DNA of 64,000 nucleotides from Bog-473 sp035552095 (GCA_035552095.1 DASZMA010000062.1:1-64000), one strand, 5' to 3'; counted from the first letter of the stretch, positions 9,713 to 17,997 are shown. Notes: generated from the letters alone by a model not told the origin. Translations and numbers: made by a program.

Positions 9713-10123
9713 GTGAGCGAGACGGTGCGGATGTTCGTCAATGGCGAGGCGATGTCCGGAGGCTCGCTGCACTACGCGATAGCCGATGCCACCTTCCTGG
9801 GCCAGCGATCGACCGCCCCCGGCTACCGGTTCTTCTCGGTCCGGGACGAGTTTCCCGGGCTCCACCCCGTTGCGCAAGGCGGTCGGACCGTGCCCGGGGA
9901 GCTCTACGAGGTCACCTACCAGATGCTCCGTGAACGACTACTGCCGAACGAGCCCAGGGAACTGGAACTGGGAGTGATCGAGCTGGACAACGGAGAGGGC
10001 TCGCTCTCCATGCGCATGCGAGAGGACGCGCTCGGCCTGCCCGGCGTGGTCGACATCAGCGACCGTGGAGGTTGGAGATCTCACCAGCAGGGCACGAGTG
10101 ATTCCGGGCCCGGAGCGTCGTGA
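9713..10123 (+). CDS. allophanate-hydrolase C-terminal-like (gamma-glutamylcyclotransferase fold) protein
   Basis: 136 residues matching the C-terminal domain of allophanate hydrolase (AtzF type): MFVNGEAMSGGSLH, APGYRFFSVRDEFPGLHPV, GRTVPGELYEVTYQML and LGVIELDNGEGS. In AtzF this domain decarboxylates the N-carboxycarbamate intermediate; stand-alone copies occur in urea, allantoin and oxamate gene clusters. No amidase domain is attached. The 189-bp gap to the divergent GGT-family gene holds both promoters and nothing else I recognise. Start GTG 9713 is chosen from the leaderless promoter. Confidence 0.75.
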   Translation: MSETVRMFVNGEAMSGGSLHYAIADATFLGQRSTAPGYRFFSVRDEFPGLHPVAQGGRTVPGELYEVTYQMLRERLLPNEPRELELGVIELDNGEGSLSMRMREDALGLPGVVDISDRGGWRSHQQGTSDSGPGAS

Positions 10124-10177
10124 CGGTCAGGGGATTCGACCCGCTGGGCTGCGGCAATGCTGCGGCATGGACGTGAC

Positions 10178-11149
10178 ATGCGCGCCGTAGTGGTCGCTGC
10201 GTTCGGGGGCCCAGAAGTGCTCCAAGTGGTCGACCAGGCGTCCCCCGAACCCGGGCCGGGAGAGTTGCTGGTCGAGGTGGCCGTTGCTGGCGTGAATTTT
10301 CGCGATCTGCTCCACCGCACCGGCACGTTCGGCGCGGTCCTCCCTTTCGTGGCCGGCACTGAAGGCGCGGGGCGTGTCGTGCGGGTCGGCGAATCGGTGG
10401 GCGGCTTCCGACCGGGCGACCGGGTGGCGTGGAAGTCCGGGGCGAGCTATGCGGACCAGGTCGTGGTCCACGCCAGCGAGTCGGTGGTCATTCCCGAGGA
10501 CGTGAGCGACTTGCAGGCCGCCGCATCGCTGCTCCAGGGCCTGACCGCGCACTTCCTGACCATGACAACATTCCCGATTTCCCCGGGGGATGTCGCTCTC
10601 GTGCACGCGGCGGCGGGAGGGGTGGGCTCCCTCCTAAGCCAGATGGTCACCCGGCGCGGCGGCAGGGTGATCGGCACCGTCTCCAGCCCGGAAAAGGAGG
10701 CTGCGGCCAGGGCGGCCGGGGCTGACGAGGTGATCCGGTACGAGGACCCCGGCGTCGACGTGGCCGCCCTGGTCCGTGAGATGACCGACGGGCGAGGGGT
10801 CGACGTCGTCTATGACGGGGTGGCGAAGACGACGTTCGATGCCAGTCTGGCCGCCTGCCGGACGCGAGGCATGCTTGTCCTGTACGGAGGCTCAAGCGGG
10901 GCGGTCCCGCCATTCGAGATCATGCGTCTCATGCATTCGGGGTCGATCGGGCTGTCGCGGCCGAGTGTGCGGGACTTCACAGCCGCCCGGGATGAATTCG
11001 ATGCTCGAGCCAATGAGCTGTTCGGGTGGATCGCCGCCGGTGCGCTCACGCTGGCGATTGACCAACGGGACGGCCTCGAGGCGGCGGCAGAGGCCCAACG
11101 CGCGCTGGAAAGCCGCCAGTCGGTCGGCAAGATCGTTCTGGTCGTGTGA
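10178..11149 (+). CDS. NADPH:quinone oxidoreductase (zinc-free MDR superfamily)
   Basis: 323 residues: GroES-like N-terminal half (EVAVAGVNFRDLLHRTG) and a Rossmann half with ALVHAAAGGVGSLLSQM and GADEVIRYEDPG. The structural-zinc cysteine cluster is missing, as in QOR enzymes that reduce quinones or enones with NADPH. ATG 10178 begins the conserved MRAVVV start; an in-frame ATG at 10157 adds seven unlikely residues. A second QOR homologue is at 44163-45137. No operon partner is evident. Confidence 0.88.
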   Translation: MRAVVVAAFGGPEVLQVVDQASPEPGPGELLVEVAVAGVNFRDLLHRTGTFGAVLPFVAGTEGAGRVVRVGESVGGFRPGDRVAWKSGASYADQVVVHASESVVIPEDVSDLQAAASLLQGLTAHFLTMTTFPISPGDVALVHAAAGGVGSLLSQMVTRRGGRVIGTVSSPEKEAAARAAGADEVIRYEDPGVDVAALVREMTDGRGVDVVYDGVAKTTFDASLAACRTRGMLVLYGGSSGAVPPFEIMRLMHSGSIGLSRPSVRDFTAARDEFDARANELFGWIAAGALTLAIDQRDGLEAAAEAQRALESRQSVGKIVLVV

Positions 11150-11202
11150 CGTAGGGGACGCAGGAGGCGTTGCCGGTCGGTCGGGAACCGCCACTGGCCC
11201 GA

Positions 11203-12312
11203 TTATGGGGAGGCGGAGCCTTCCTCTGGGAGCGCAAACTCCGCATCGGCGGCCAGCATCCGGCACAGGATCGGGCCGGCCGCGGCAATGTGGTCGTCGG
11301 TGAGGTCGAGATGCGTGACGGCCCGGACCACGGTCGGCGAGATGGCACCCAGCAGCACGCCCTGTTGGGCCGCCTCGGCCACGAACACATTTGCCTTACG
11401 TACCGAGAAGAGGACCACGTTCGTCTCCACCAACTCGGCCTTGACCCGATCGGGTGCCGCCTGGCTGAGGGCGTGAGCCAGTTCCTTGGCGCGCCGGTGG
11501 TCCTCAACGAGTCGTTCGAGGTGGTGGTGGAGTGCATGGAGGCCGCCGGCGGCCAGAATGCCTGATTGCCGCATGGCGCCGCCGAGCTGCCGGCGAATGG
11601 CCCGAGCCTTTGGGGCGTGTTCTGCGTTCGTCACTACCAGGGAACCGACGGGGGCTCCCAGGCCCTTCGACAGGCACACCGAGAGAGTGGCGAAGCGGCG
11701 GCCGTACTCTTCCAGGCTGATACCGGTCGCCACGGCTGCGTTCCAAATCCGGGCCCCGTCACAGTGGAGGGCCACGCCGAGTGGTGCCGTGAGTTCGACC
11801 AGGGCATCAATCTCCGCCAGTCTCCAGGGGCGACCACTCGAGCGGACGTGCGTGTTCTCAATGGCCACGGCCCTCGTTTCGACCATCGAATAGTTCGATC
11901 CGTTCCCGTTCGGGCCGGAAGGGTCGACTCTAAGTTGAGCGGCCACCGTGGCGGCGCGGAGAACTCCTCCGTCGTTGACCAGCGTCCTCGTTTGAATGCC
12001 GCCGACGGCGGCCAGTGAGCCCATTTCGAACGTGACGACATGGCTGTCGTTGTCCGCCAGGATCTCCGATCCCGGCTCGGCCGACAATCGCAGCGCGATG
12101 TTGTTACCCATGGACCCCGACGGCACGAAGATCGCCGCTTCATGGCCGAACCTGGCCGCCACTTCCTCCTCCAGGGCTCGCACGGTCGGGTCCTCGCCAA
12201 ACTGGTCGTCACCCACGTCGGCCCATGCCATGGCCTGGCGCATGGCCGGCGTCGGTCGGGTGACGGTGTCGCTGCGAAGGTCGACCGGGAGGTCGACGGA
12301 GAGGTCGGACAT
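11203..12312 (-). CDS. low-specificity threonine aldolase (PLP fold type I)
   Basis: 369 residues. It cleaves L-threonine or allo-threonine to glycine and acetaldehyde. Signatures are VDLRSDTVTRPTPAMR, VGDDQFGEDPTV, FVPSGSMGN, LHCDGARIWNAA and the PLP lysine Lys216 in SVCLSKGLGAPVGS; His91 should stack on the cofactor. A short insertion with Gly/Asn at about 130-142 is unusual for the family. A paralogue sits at 58848-59867. It has a leaderless ATG and is divergent from the IclR gene 98 bp away. Confidence 0.9.
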   Translation of the reverse strand: MSDLSVDLPVDLRSDTVTRPTPAMRQAMAWADVGDDQFGEDPTVRALEEEVAARFGHEAAIFVPSGSMGNNIALRLSAEPGSEILADNDSHVVTFEMGSLAAVGGIQTRTLVNDGGVLRAATVAAQLRVDPSGPNGNGSNYSMVETRAVAIENTHVRSSGRPWRLAEIDALVELTAPLGVALHCDGARIWNAAVATGISLEEYGRRFATLSVCLSKGLGAPVGSLVVTNAEHAPKARAIRRQLGGAMRQSGILAAGGLHALHHHLERLVEDHRRAKELAHALSQAAPDRVKAELVETNVVLFSVRKANVFVAEAAQQGVLLGAISPTVVRAVTHLDLTDDHIAAAGPILCRMLAADAEFALPEEGSASP

Positions 12313-12318
12313 TGGGTG

Positions 12319-12324
12319 AGGATA
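12319..12324 (-). promoter_or_regulatory. -10 box for leaderless start at 12312
   Basis: On the minus strand TATCCT precedes the ATG by 6 bases. Confidence 0.45.
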
Positions 12325-12366
12325 TAGGCCGCCCGAGACGTAGCATCTGCCTCCCGTGCTAGTTCA

Positions 12367-12381
12367 CGCGTTTGAAACGCG
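12367..12381. promoter_or_regulatory. perfect palindrome CGCGTTTGAAACGCG, candidate operator
   Basis: 7-1-7 perfect inverted repeat, 30-44 bp upstream of the IclR start and about 55 bp from the divergent threonine aldolase start. The position suits autoregulation by the IclR protein; binding is inferred. Confidence 0.45.
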
Positions 12382-12410
12382 AGCCATTGGTTGCCGACTC
12401 TGGAGGATTC

Positions 12411-13121
12411 ATGCCTGACCCAGCCAAGCCGGAGGCGCTGCGAGGCTCGCAGACGCTGGCCCGGGGTCTTCGCATCCTCCGGGCCCTACGTGAGGCGCCG
12501 AGCGGGCTTTCGGTGGCCGAGCTGGTTCGTGGACTCGAGTTGCATCGGCCGATCGTGACGCGTCTGCTGGTGACGCTGGAGGACGAGGGGTACGTGGAGC
12601 GAACCGAGACGTTGGCCTACCGGCTCGGTCCCGAACTGATCGCCTTGGGCAGAGCGGTGCGGTCCGACATGCGTGAGTTGGCGGCCACGGTGCTCCGAGG
12701 ACTGGCCGAACAAGTGGGTGCGACGGTTGTCCTCGTCGTCCGCGACGGTGACCAGGCGGTCGTCATCAGCGTGGTCGAACCCATGCACACCGACCTGCGC
12801 CTTCTCTTCCGTCTCGGTTCGCGTCACCTCCTGCGTCAGGGGGCAGAGGGCATGGCCATCCTGGCTGGGAACCCTCCGCAGAAGGGGGAGCGACCCGAGG
12901 TGGCGCACGCCCGCCGGTCGGGGTACGTCGTCAGCGCGGGGGAGATCATGCCGGGCACCTGGGGTCTTGCCGTTCCGGTCATGACGGCGGGCGGTCGGTG
13001 CGAAATGAGCGTCGGCGTGATCTCGGCCCAGGCCCTGGACGAATCGAAGACGGCTCGGCTCGTGCGTGAGGTCACCGACGAGCTGGAACGGCGCCTGAGT
13101 CTGGGCGGGGAGCTGCATTGA
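12411..13121 (+). CDS. IclR-family transcriptional regulator
   Basis: 236 residues: N-terminal winged helix-turn-helix (LARGLRILRALREAPSGLSV, then HRPIVTRLLVTLEDEGYV) and a C-terminal ligand-binding domain (VVSAGEIMPGTWGLAVPV, MSVGVISAQA). ATG 12411 has GGAGG four bases upstream; the ATG at 12372 lies inside the upstream palindrome and is rejected. It stands immediately before, and on the same strand as, the catabolic block starting at 13559. IclR proteins commonly control uptake and degradation of aromatic or nitrogenous substrates, so it is the likely regulator of that block. Confidence 0.9.
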   Translation: MPDPAKPEALRGSQTLARGLRILRALREAPSGLSVAELVRGLELHRPIVTRLLVTLEDEGYVERTETLAYRLGPELIALGRAVRSDMRELAATVLRGLAEQVGATVVLVVRDGDQAVVISVVEPMHTDLRLLFRLGSRHLLRQGAEGMAILAGNPPQKGERPEVAHARRSGYVVSAGEIMPGTWGLAVPVMTAGGRCEMSVGVISAQALDESKTARLVREVTDELERRLSLGGELH

Positions 13122-13173
13122 CGAGTGGCGGTAGGGACGTTAATCTGTCGGTGACCGGTAGACGGATGCGACA

Positions 13174-13186
13174 ACCGATAATCGGT
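13174..13186. promoter_or_regulatory. perfect palindrome ACCGATAATCGGT
   Basis: 6-1-6 inverted repeat 53 bp past the IclR stop. Candidate protein-binding site. Confidence 0.35.
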
Positions 13187-13383
13187 CGAAATAGCGGAGC
13201 GGTTCTATTGGTTCGCGTCACCCGGGAAATCCGGAATAAGAACCTCACTCTTTGATCCTCTCCTTTCGGGATAATGGATGGTCGAAAGTGCGTCAACGGG
13301 GGGGAGCCAGGATGTTCCGTCCCAGCGCCCTGCTTCTCGTCGGTAACGAGCGTAGGTCCAGGCCAGACGCGGTAATGGGACCC

Positions 13384-13404
13384 CTATCCCGTCCGACGGG
13401 ATAG
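13384..13404. promoter_or_regulatory. perfect 10-1-10 palindrome
   Basis: CTATCCCGTC, one base, GACGGGATAG. The longest perfect inverted repeat in the control region. No T-run follows on either strand, so an operator is more likely than a terminator. Confidence 0.45.
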
Positions 13405-13524
13405 CTGCGGGTGTCCGTGGCGGAGGCGATCGCCTGGGCTGGAAAGTCTGGGCATAGTTCATCCTTCATTCACTACTTTGTCCGGTCACCCCATACGGTT
13501 CATTGAGCCGAAACATTCGCCTCA

Positions 13525-13535
13525 TTTCCCGGAAA
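13525..13535. promoter_or_regulatory. palindrome TTTCCCGGAAA over the -35 region
   Basis: 5-1-5 perfect inverted repeat where the -35 element of the 13547 promoter should be; no -35 consensus is visible. TTCC/GGAA half-sites are common in IclR-type operators. Suggests activator-dependent expression. Confidence 0.4.
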
Positions 13536-13546
13536 CAGTCCACCGT

Positions 13547-13552
13547 TACCTT
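13547..13552 (+). promoter_or_regulatory. -10 box for leaderless leader ORF
   Basis: TACCTT, 6 bases, then the ATG at 13559. Confidence 0.45.
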
Positions 13553-13558
13553 CCTCAT

Positions 13559-13621
13559 ATGAGCCTCAAGGTGACCACCTACAGCACGGCCGGTCGATCC
13601 GACGGGAGCGGCGCTGGCTGA
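13559..13621 (+). CDS. 20-codon leader ORF coupled to oxygenase gene
   Basis: ATG at 13559 directly follows a TACCTT box at leaderless distance. The ORF runs 20 codons (MSLKVTTYSTAGRSDGSGAG) and its TGA shares a base with the ATG of the oxygenase gene (TGATG, 13619-13623). Codon choice is normal for the genome. This arrangement would let ribosomes load on a leaderless transcript and reinitiate on the oxygenase gene, which lacks its own ribosome binding site. A simple loading function and a sensing leader peptide are both possible; nothing in the peptide points to a specific amino acid. Confidence 0.5.
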   Translation: MSLKVTTYSTAGRSDGSGAG

Positions 13622-14610
13622 TGCCGGTGGCGTCGTTCTCGTTCCCCGCCATCGTCGAAGCCGGGCGCTCTTCCTCTCCTGAAGGGAAGAACCTCTTGGC
13701 TGCGCTCGACGCTGCGCTCATCGATCCCGGTGCGTTCCGCCTCTCCGATCTGCCGCTGACCGAAGCGATGGTCGAAGAGATGCACCAGGTGACGGATGCG
13801 TTCTTTGAACTGCCGATGGACGTCAAGGCCACCTACCGCTACGTCGAGGACCAGTACGTGGGCTGGTGTGGGGGTGAGTTCCTGAGCCAGTACGGATCGG
13901 CTGACCGAAAGGAGATGTTCCACATCGGGCCTCGGGTGGCGCCGACGCTGGCCGTGCACGGGAACAACGGTTCCGTGCCCGTCGCGGTGGTGGACATTGC
14001 CGAGCAGGCGCTGGCCACGTGTGCTCTGTGGCCAGCCGTTCCGGACGCGTTCATTGGCATCTGGCACGACTACTACGCCGCCATGCAGGGGGTGGCGGCC
14101 GGGCTCGGCTCGGCCCTGGCCGTCCTCCTCGGGGTCGATCCGGCGGAATGGTTTGCTGCCATGCAGGACAATTGGGCTGACTTGGCGGCCAACTACTACC
14201 CCCCACTCGGCGAGCGGGAGGGCGCGGCGGAGACCGTCTACAACGCCGCCCATCGGGATCTCACTGTCTTCACCATCCTGCATCAGGACCAGAGCCGGGC
14301 CGGCGGACTTTCGGTCCAGGCGGCCGACGGCTCGTGGGAACCGGTCGAGCCGGTGCCGGGCACCTACGTGGTGAACGTCGGCGAACTGCTCACGTACCTG
14401 AGCGGGGGACGATGGCGTGCGCCCCCCCACCAGGTCACTGTCACTTCGGACGGCGCACCGCAGCCGGTCGGGCGCATTTCCGTGCCGTTCTTCTACCGCC
14501 CGAACGACGAGCGGATTGTCCGTTCCTTCGTCGAGCCCGATGCCGCGCCCATTGCGGTGGGCGATTGGGTCCTGGACCGAAAACGCAAGGTGGCCTCGTC
14601 TGGAACCTGA
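13621..14610 (+). CDS. 2-oxoglutarate/Fe(II) oxygenase, isopenicillin-N-synthase-like family
   Basis: 329 residues. The facial triad is His211 and Asp213 (AAHRDLTVFTILHQD) with His270 (RWRAPPHQV); Arg285 and Ser287 in GRISVPFF bind 2-oxoglutarate. Both the N-terminal DIOX_N-like region and the C-terminal double-stranded helix are complete. Members hydroxylate or ring-modify many small molecules; fungal thymine-7-hydroxylase is one. As the first enzyme gene of a block with an ABC importer, two amidohydrolases and an aldehyde dehydrogenase, it probably oxidises the imported compound. Substrate unknown. Confidence 0.85.
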   Translation: MPVASFSFPAIVEAGRSSSPEGKNLLAALDAALIDPGAFRLSDLPLTEAMVEEMHQVTDAFFELPMDVKATYRYVEDQYVGWCGGEFLSQYGSADRKEMFHIGPRVAPTLAVHGNNGSVPVAVVDIAEQALATCALWPAVPDAFIGIWHDYYAAMQGVAAGLGSALAVLLGVDPAEWFAAMQDNWADLAANYYPPLGEREGAAETVYNAAHRDLTVFTILHQDQSRAGGLSVQAADGSWEPVEPVPGTYVVNVGELLTYLSGGRWRAPPHQVTVTSDGAPQPVGRISVPFFYRPNDERIVRSFVEPDAAPIAVGDWVLDRKRKVASSGT

Positions 14611-14695
14611 CCCACGCGTGCCCCCAACAGACCTCGCCTTTACCTGAGCCCCACCCGATGCCGGAAGAACAACAACCCTGATGAAAGGCGTGAAG

Positions 14696-15754
14696 ATGGA
14701 AAGAGATGTGCAGATGTCGCGGCGGCAACTCCTCGTTCGAGGCGGAATGCTGGCCGCAGGGACCACGATTGCGATGTCAACGGGCGGGCTGTTGACCGCC
14801 ACTCCGAGTGGAGCGGCGGTCACGAAGGCCAAGGGTCTCGACACCGTTACCTTCCAACTCGGGTGGCTGAAGCTGGCGCAGTTCGGCGGCCATTTCATGG
14901 CGTTGCAGAACGGCTACTTCAAGGATGAGGGGATCGACGCGCAGTTCATTTCCGGTGGGAGCGGTATCAACCCGCTGACCCTGGTTGAGAGCGGACAGGT
15001 CATGATGGGTGACGCCAACGGCTCAGACGTCTTGACCGCCGTCAGCAAGCAGATCCCGATCAAGTGCTTCGGCACCATCTACCAGAGCACGCCCAATGCC
15101 TTGATGTCCCTGGGCAAGGCGCCGTTGACCACCCTGGCCTCATTGAAGGGGAAGACGGTCGGGCTGCCCAACGGTGAGCAGCAACTGATCACCGCCATGC
15201 TGACCCAGGCCAAGGTCGATCCGAGCACGGTCAAGCTGGTCGTCGTCGGCACCGACCCGTCGGTCCTGACCTCGGGGCAAGTCGATGCCTATATCGGCTA
15301 CGGGACCGAGCAGGGCCTCGATCTGCAGCAGGCGGGTACCGACGTCAAGATCGTGTACTTCGACAAGTTGGGCGACCCCGATTACGGCAACGCGTACTTC
15401 GCCAAGTCGAGCACGCTGACGGGCAAGTCGGACATCGTGACCCGGTGGATGAAGGCCGACCTGAAGGGTTGGCAGGACTTCGTCAAGAACCCGATGAAGG
15501 CCGCCACCGTCACGTGGAACCTGTACCACAAGCAGACGCAGGCGGTGCTGGCCAACGAGAAGCTCTCGGCCAAGGCTTCGGTTCCGCTCATCAACGGCGG
15601 CGCGGCGGCCAAGCATGGGCTCCTGTGGGTCGACGAGGAGTCCTTCAGCCAGGTCTACAAGCTGTACAAGGCCTCGGGCGTGATCACCGGGACCGTCAAC
15701 CCGGCCGATGTCTTCACGCAGAAGTTCCTCATCAAGGCCGGCGAAAAGGCATAA
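14696..15754 (+). CDS. ABC transporter substrate-binding protein (NMT1/SsuA-like), Tat-exported
   Basis: 352 residues. MSRRQLLVRGGMLAAG (residues 7-22) is a twin-arginine signal. The mature part starts with TVTFQLGWLKLAQFGGHFMA, followed by the two-lobed fold typical of NMT1/THI5-like binding proteins (GKTVGLPNGEQQ). Relatives bind pyrimidines, riboflavin precursors, sulfonates, nitrate or hydantoins. ATG 14696 is preferred over 14681 because AAAGG lies 8 bases before it. It is followed by the amidohydrolase, ATPase and two permeases, giving a complete importer. Confidence 0.88.
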   Translation: MERDVQMSRRQLLVRGGMLAAGTTIAMSTGGLLTATPSGAAVTKAKGLDTVTFQLGWLKLAQFGGHFMALQNGYFKDEGIDAQFISGGSGINPLTLVESGQVMMGDANGSDVLTAVSKQIPIKCFGTIYQSTPNALMSLGKAPLTTLASLKGKTVGLPNGEQQLITAMLTQAKVDPSTVKLVVVGTDPSVLTSGQVDAYIGYGTEQGLDLQQAGTDVKIVYFDKLGDPDYGNAYFAKSSTLTGKSDIVTRWMKADLKGWQDFVKNPMKAATVTWNLYHKQTQAVLANEKLSAKASVPLINGGAAAKHGLLWVDEESFSQVYKLYKASGVITGTVNPADVFTQKFLIKAGEKA

Positions 15755-15784
15755 CACGGACAATGACGACACCATAACGACACG

Positions 15785-17134
15785 ATGACACTCGCCCCCA
15801 CCCTCGCCGCCGCTCGGGCGCATCCGCCGCAGGACGGCCGTTGGCTCCTGGCCGGCACCTTGGGCGCGTCGGACGCTCAAGGTGCATTCCAGGACGGTCC
15901 GGCAGAGTTGGTGGTGAAGGGCGGCGTCATCACGACGTTGCAGTGGTCTGAGGGGGCGGAGGGTCAACGCGGGTCCGGCGACGACGGACTCGTGTTGGCC
16001 CCGCTCCTCGTCAACGGGCACGACCATGGCCGCGGTCGCGGGAACGTGTTGGCTGGGGTGCCGGACGCGCCCCTTGAGCCGTGGATCCTCTCGCTCCGTG
16101 ACCTCGGGGTGAAGTCCACCCAGGAGTCCCTGGTGGGCGATGCCTCCCGGATGATGTTGTCGGCCGGCGTCGGCGGCACGGTGATCTGCGTGAACCCGCA
16201 GAGTGACGACACGGCGGGGGAGGTCGAGGCCGCGGCGGCGGCCGCGGTGAAGGCCGGCATACGGGCGGCGATCGTTTTTCCCTTCGCTGACGCCATGACG
16301 GACCTGTACGGGCGGGCTGCCGACGCACCGGGCTGGAGCGCGGCGGAGTTCGGACAGCGCCTCGACCTCTTCGAATCGGTGGCGGCGCGGTGTGCCGACC
16401 CGCTGGTTGAGCTGCAGCTCGGCCCGGTCGGACCGCAATGGGTGAGCGAGTCGACCCTGGCTGCCATCGGCACCCACGCCCGGCAGACCGGACGACGGGT
16501 GCATATGCACCTCCTCGAATCGCGGGCTCAGCGCCGGTGGGCCGACGAGACCTACCCCGCCGGGTTGCTGGATTTCCTGGCCGACGTCGACCTGCTCGGG
16601 CCTCACGTGTGCCTGGCTCATGGGACACAGTTGCGGCCCGACGAGATGGCTCGGTTGGCGGCCAGCGGCTGTGTGCTGACCCTGAATGCGAGTTCGAACC
16701 TGCGCCTCGCCTCGGGTATCGCCCCGATTGCCGAGGCCCAGCGGGCGGGCGTGGCCATCGCCGCCGGTCTCGACGGCCTGGCCCTGGGCGATGACGGGGA
16801 CTTCTGGAACGAGCTTCGACTGTTCCGGGGCATCGGGCAGGCGCAGTCCGGCCGGAGCATGGATGCCGGAAAGATGCTGCACGATGTCGGCGCGGGCGGC
16901 CGGGCTGCCCTGGGGGGATGTGCGCCGCAGGAGGTGAGGGCCGGCAACGTGGCCGATTTCGTGCTGGTCGACATGAGTGGTTACCAACACCTGCTGGACC
17001 AGAAGGGCTGGTCGGTGGCCGACGTCCTCGTGGCGGCCGGCAGCCCGGCCCGCGTGCGTGAGGTCTGGGTAGGGGGGCGCCAGACGTTCTCCCAAGTCAC
17101 CCCCGGCCAGGAAGAGAGTCACCATGACGCCTGA
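15785..17134 (+). CDS. amidohydrolase (cytosine deaminase/chlorohydrolase-like)
   Basis: 449 residues, TIM-barrel metal-dependent hydrolase. Metal and catalytic residues are His79-x-His81 in VNGHDHGRG, His242 in VHMHLLES with Glu245, His279 in LAHGTQL and Asp330 in AGLDGLALGDDGD. This is the cytosine deaminase/TrzN/SAH deaminase pattern without a carbamylated lysine, so deamination or hydrolytic dechlorination/demethoxylation of an N-heterocycle is expected. It lies between the binding protein (30-bp gap) and the ATPase gene, which it overlaps by 11 bp, so it is part of the import operon. Exact substrate unknown. Confidence 0.82.
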   Translation: MTLAPTLAAARAHPPQDGRWLLAGTLGASDAQGAFQDGPAELVVKGGVITTLQWSEGAEGQRGSGDDGLVLAPLLVNGHDHGRGRGNVLAGVPDAPLEPWILSLRDLGVKSTQESLVGDASRMMLSAGVGGTVICVNPQSDDTAGEVEAAAAAAVKAGIRAAIVFPFADAMTDLYGRAADAPGWSAAEFGQRLDLFESVAARCADPLVELQLGPVGPQWVSESTLAAIGTHARQTGRRVHMHLLESRAQRRWADETYPAGLLDFLADVDLLGPHVCLAHGTQLRPDEMARLAASGCVLTLNASSNLRLASGIAPIAEAQRAGVAIAAGLDGLALGDDGDFWNELRLFRGIGQAQSGRSMDAGKMLHDVGAGGRAALGGCAPQEVRAGNVADFVLVDMSGYQHLLDQKGWSVADVLVAAGSPARVREVWVGGRQTFSQVTPGQEESHHDA

Positions 17135-17987
17135 GGCGAAGACGATGTCGTCACCCCCGGTACTCCCATCCGATCTCCCGGCCGCGTCACCCGCGTCGCC
17201 CGGGCCGGCCGGGTCGACCGCACCACTCAGTACGGGCGACCTCAGGGTGGACCGGGTCTCCTTCAGCTACGGCGGCTCCGGTCAACAGGTAACCGAAGCC
17301 GTGAATGACGTCGACTTCACCATCGCGCACGGTGCGCTCGGCGTGCTGGTCGGACCGTCGGGCTGTGGCAAGTCGACCATCCTGCGCTTGGCGGCCGGCC
17401 TGATGCCCCCCACGCTCGGCCGGATCAGTTTCGGCGATCTCACCCCGGACCAGCTCCGGCGACAACGGCGCATCGGCTTCGCCTTCCAGGACCCTGCCCT
17501 CATGTCGTGGCGCACGGTACGGCGCAACGTGGAGCTTCCATTCGACTTGGCCAAGCTGCCGGTCGACCGTGGGTGGATTGACGAGCTTCTCGAGATCGTC
17601 GGATTGACTGATTGGGCGAACCGTCGACCGCGTGAGTTGTCGGGAGGGATGCGCCAGCGGGTCTCCCTGGCCCGGGCGCTGGCCACGAAGCCCGACCTGC
17701 TCCTGCTCGATGAGCCGTTCGGCGCACTGGACGAGATCACCCGGGGCGAGCTCAATTTGGAATTGCTGCGCATCCTGTCGACGACCAGGACCACCTGCCT
17801 TCTGGTCACCCACTCGGTGGACGAAGCGGTACTGCTGGGCGACAAGATCATTGTGCTCTCCCAGCGACCGTGTGCCATGAAGCTGAGCCATGACGTGTCG
17901 GAGCCGCGAGCCACTCGGGGCGAGAGCCGGGACACCGTGGCCTTCCTGGACCACTGTCGCACCGTGCGGGCGGCGTTGGCGGCATGA
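17124..17987 (+). CDS. ABC transporter ATP-binding protein (SsuB/TauB/ThiZ-like)
   Basis: 287 residues. Walker A GPSGCGKST, Q-loop FAFQDPALMSW, signature ELSGGMRQR, Walker B LLLLDEPFGALDE and switch His in LVTHSVDEA are all intact. The first 35 residues are a Pro/Ser/Ala-rich extension with no known role. ATG 17124 lies inside the amidohydrolase 3' end; ATG 17145 is an alternative that trims the extension. It energises the two permeases that follow. Confidence 0.92.
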   Translation: MTPEAKTMSSPPVLPSDLPAASPASPGPAGSTAPLSTGDLRVDRVSFSYGGSGQQVTEAVNDVDFTIAHGALGVLVGPSGCGKSTILRLAAGLMPPTLGRISFGDLTPDQLRRQRRIGFAFQDPALMSWRTVRRNVELPFDLAKLPVDRGWIDELLEIVGLTDWANRRPRELSGGMRQRVSLARALATKPDLLLLDEPFGALDEITRGELNLELLRILSTTRTTCLLVTHSVDEAVLLGDKIIVLSQRPCAMKLSHDVSEPRATRGESRDTVAFLDHCRTVRAALAA

Positions 17988-17997
17988 GACGGGCCGC

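Larger units (their letters stand above)
13122..13558. other. 437-bp noncoding control region
   Basis: There is no convincing gene between the IclR stop and the leader ORF. It holds four perfect palindromes (13174-13186, 13384-13404, 13424-13435, 13525-13535) and the -10 box at 13547. Base composition is visibly less GC-rich than the flanking genes. A minus-strand ORF at 13205-13462 has no recognisable features and is not called. Confidence 0.6.

Noticed and set aside
13424..13435. AGGCGATCGCCT as a HIP1-type element
   Set aside because: Contains GCGATCGC, but HIP1 abundance is a cyanobacterial trait and only this one copy was noticed; treated as one of the palindromes.
13205..13462. 85-codon minus-strand ORF in the control region
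   Set aside because: No motif, no promoter or ribosome binding site, and it covers palindromic regulatory DNA.
13579..14898. 439-codon minus-strand ORF opposite the oxygenase
   Set aside because: Antisense of a gene with an intact HxD...H site; product has no recognisable domain.
15140..17125. 661-codon minus-strand ORF opposite the binding-protein and amidohydrolase genes
   Set aside because: Shadow frame caused by high GC; low-complexity product with no family features, whereas the plus-strand genes have full motifs.
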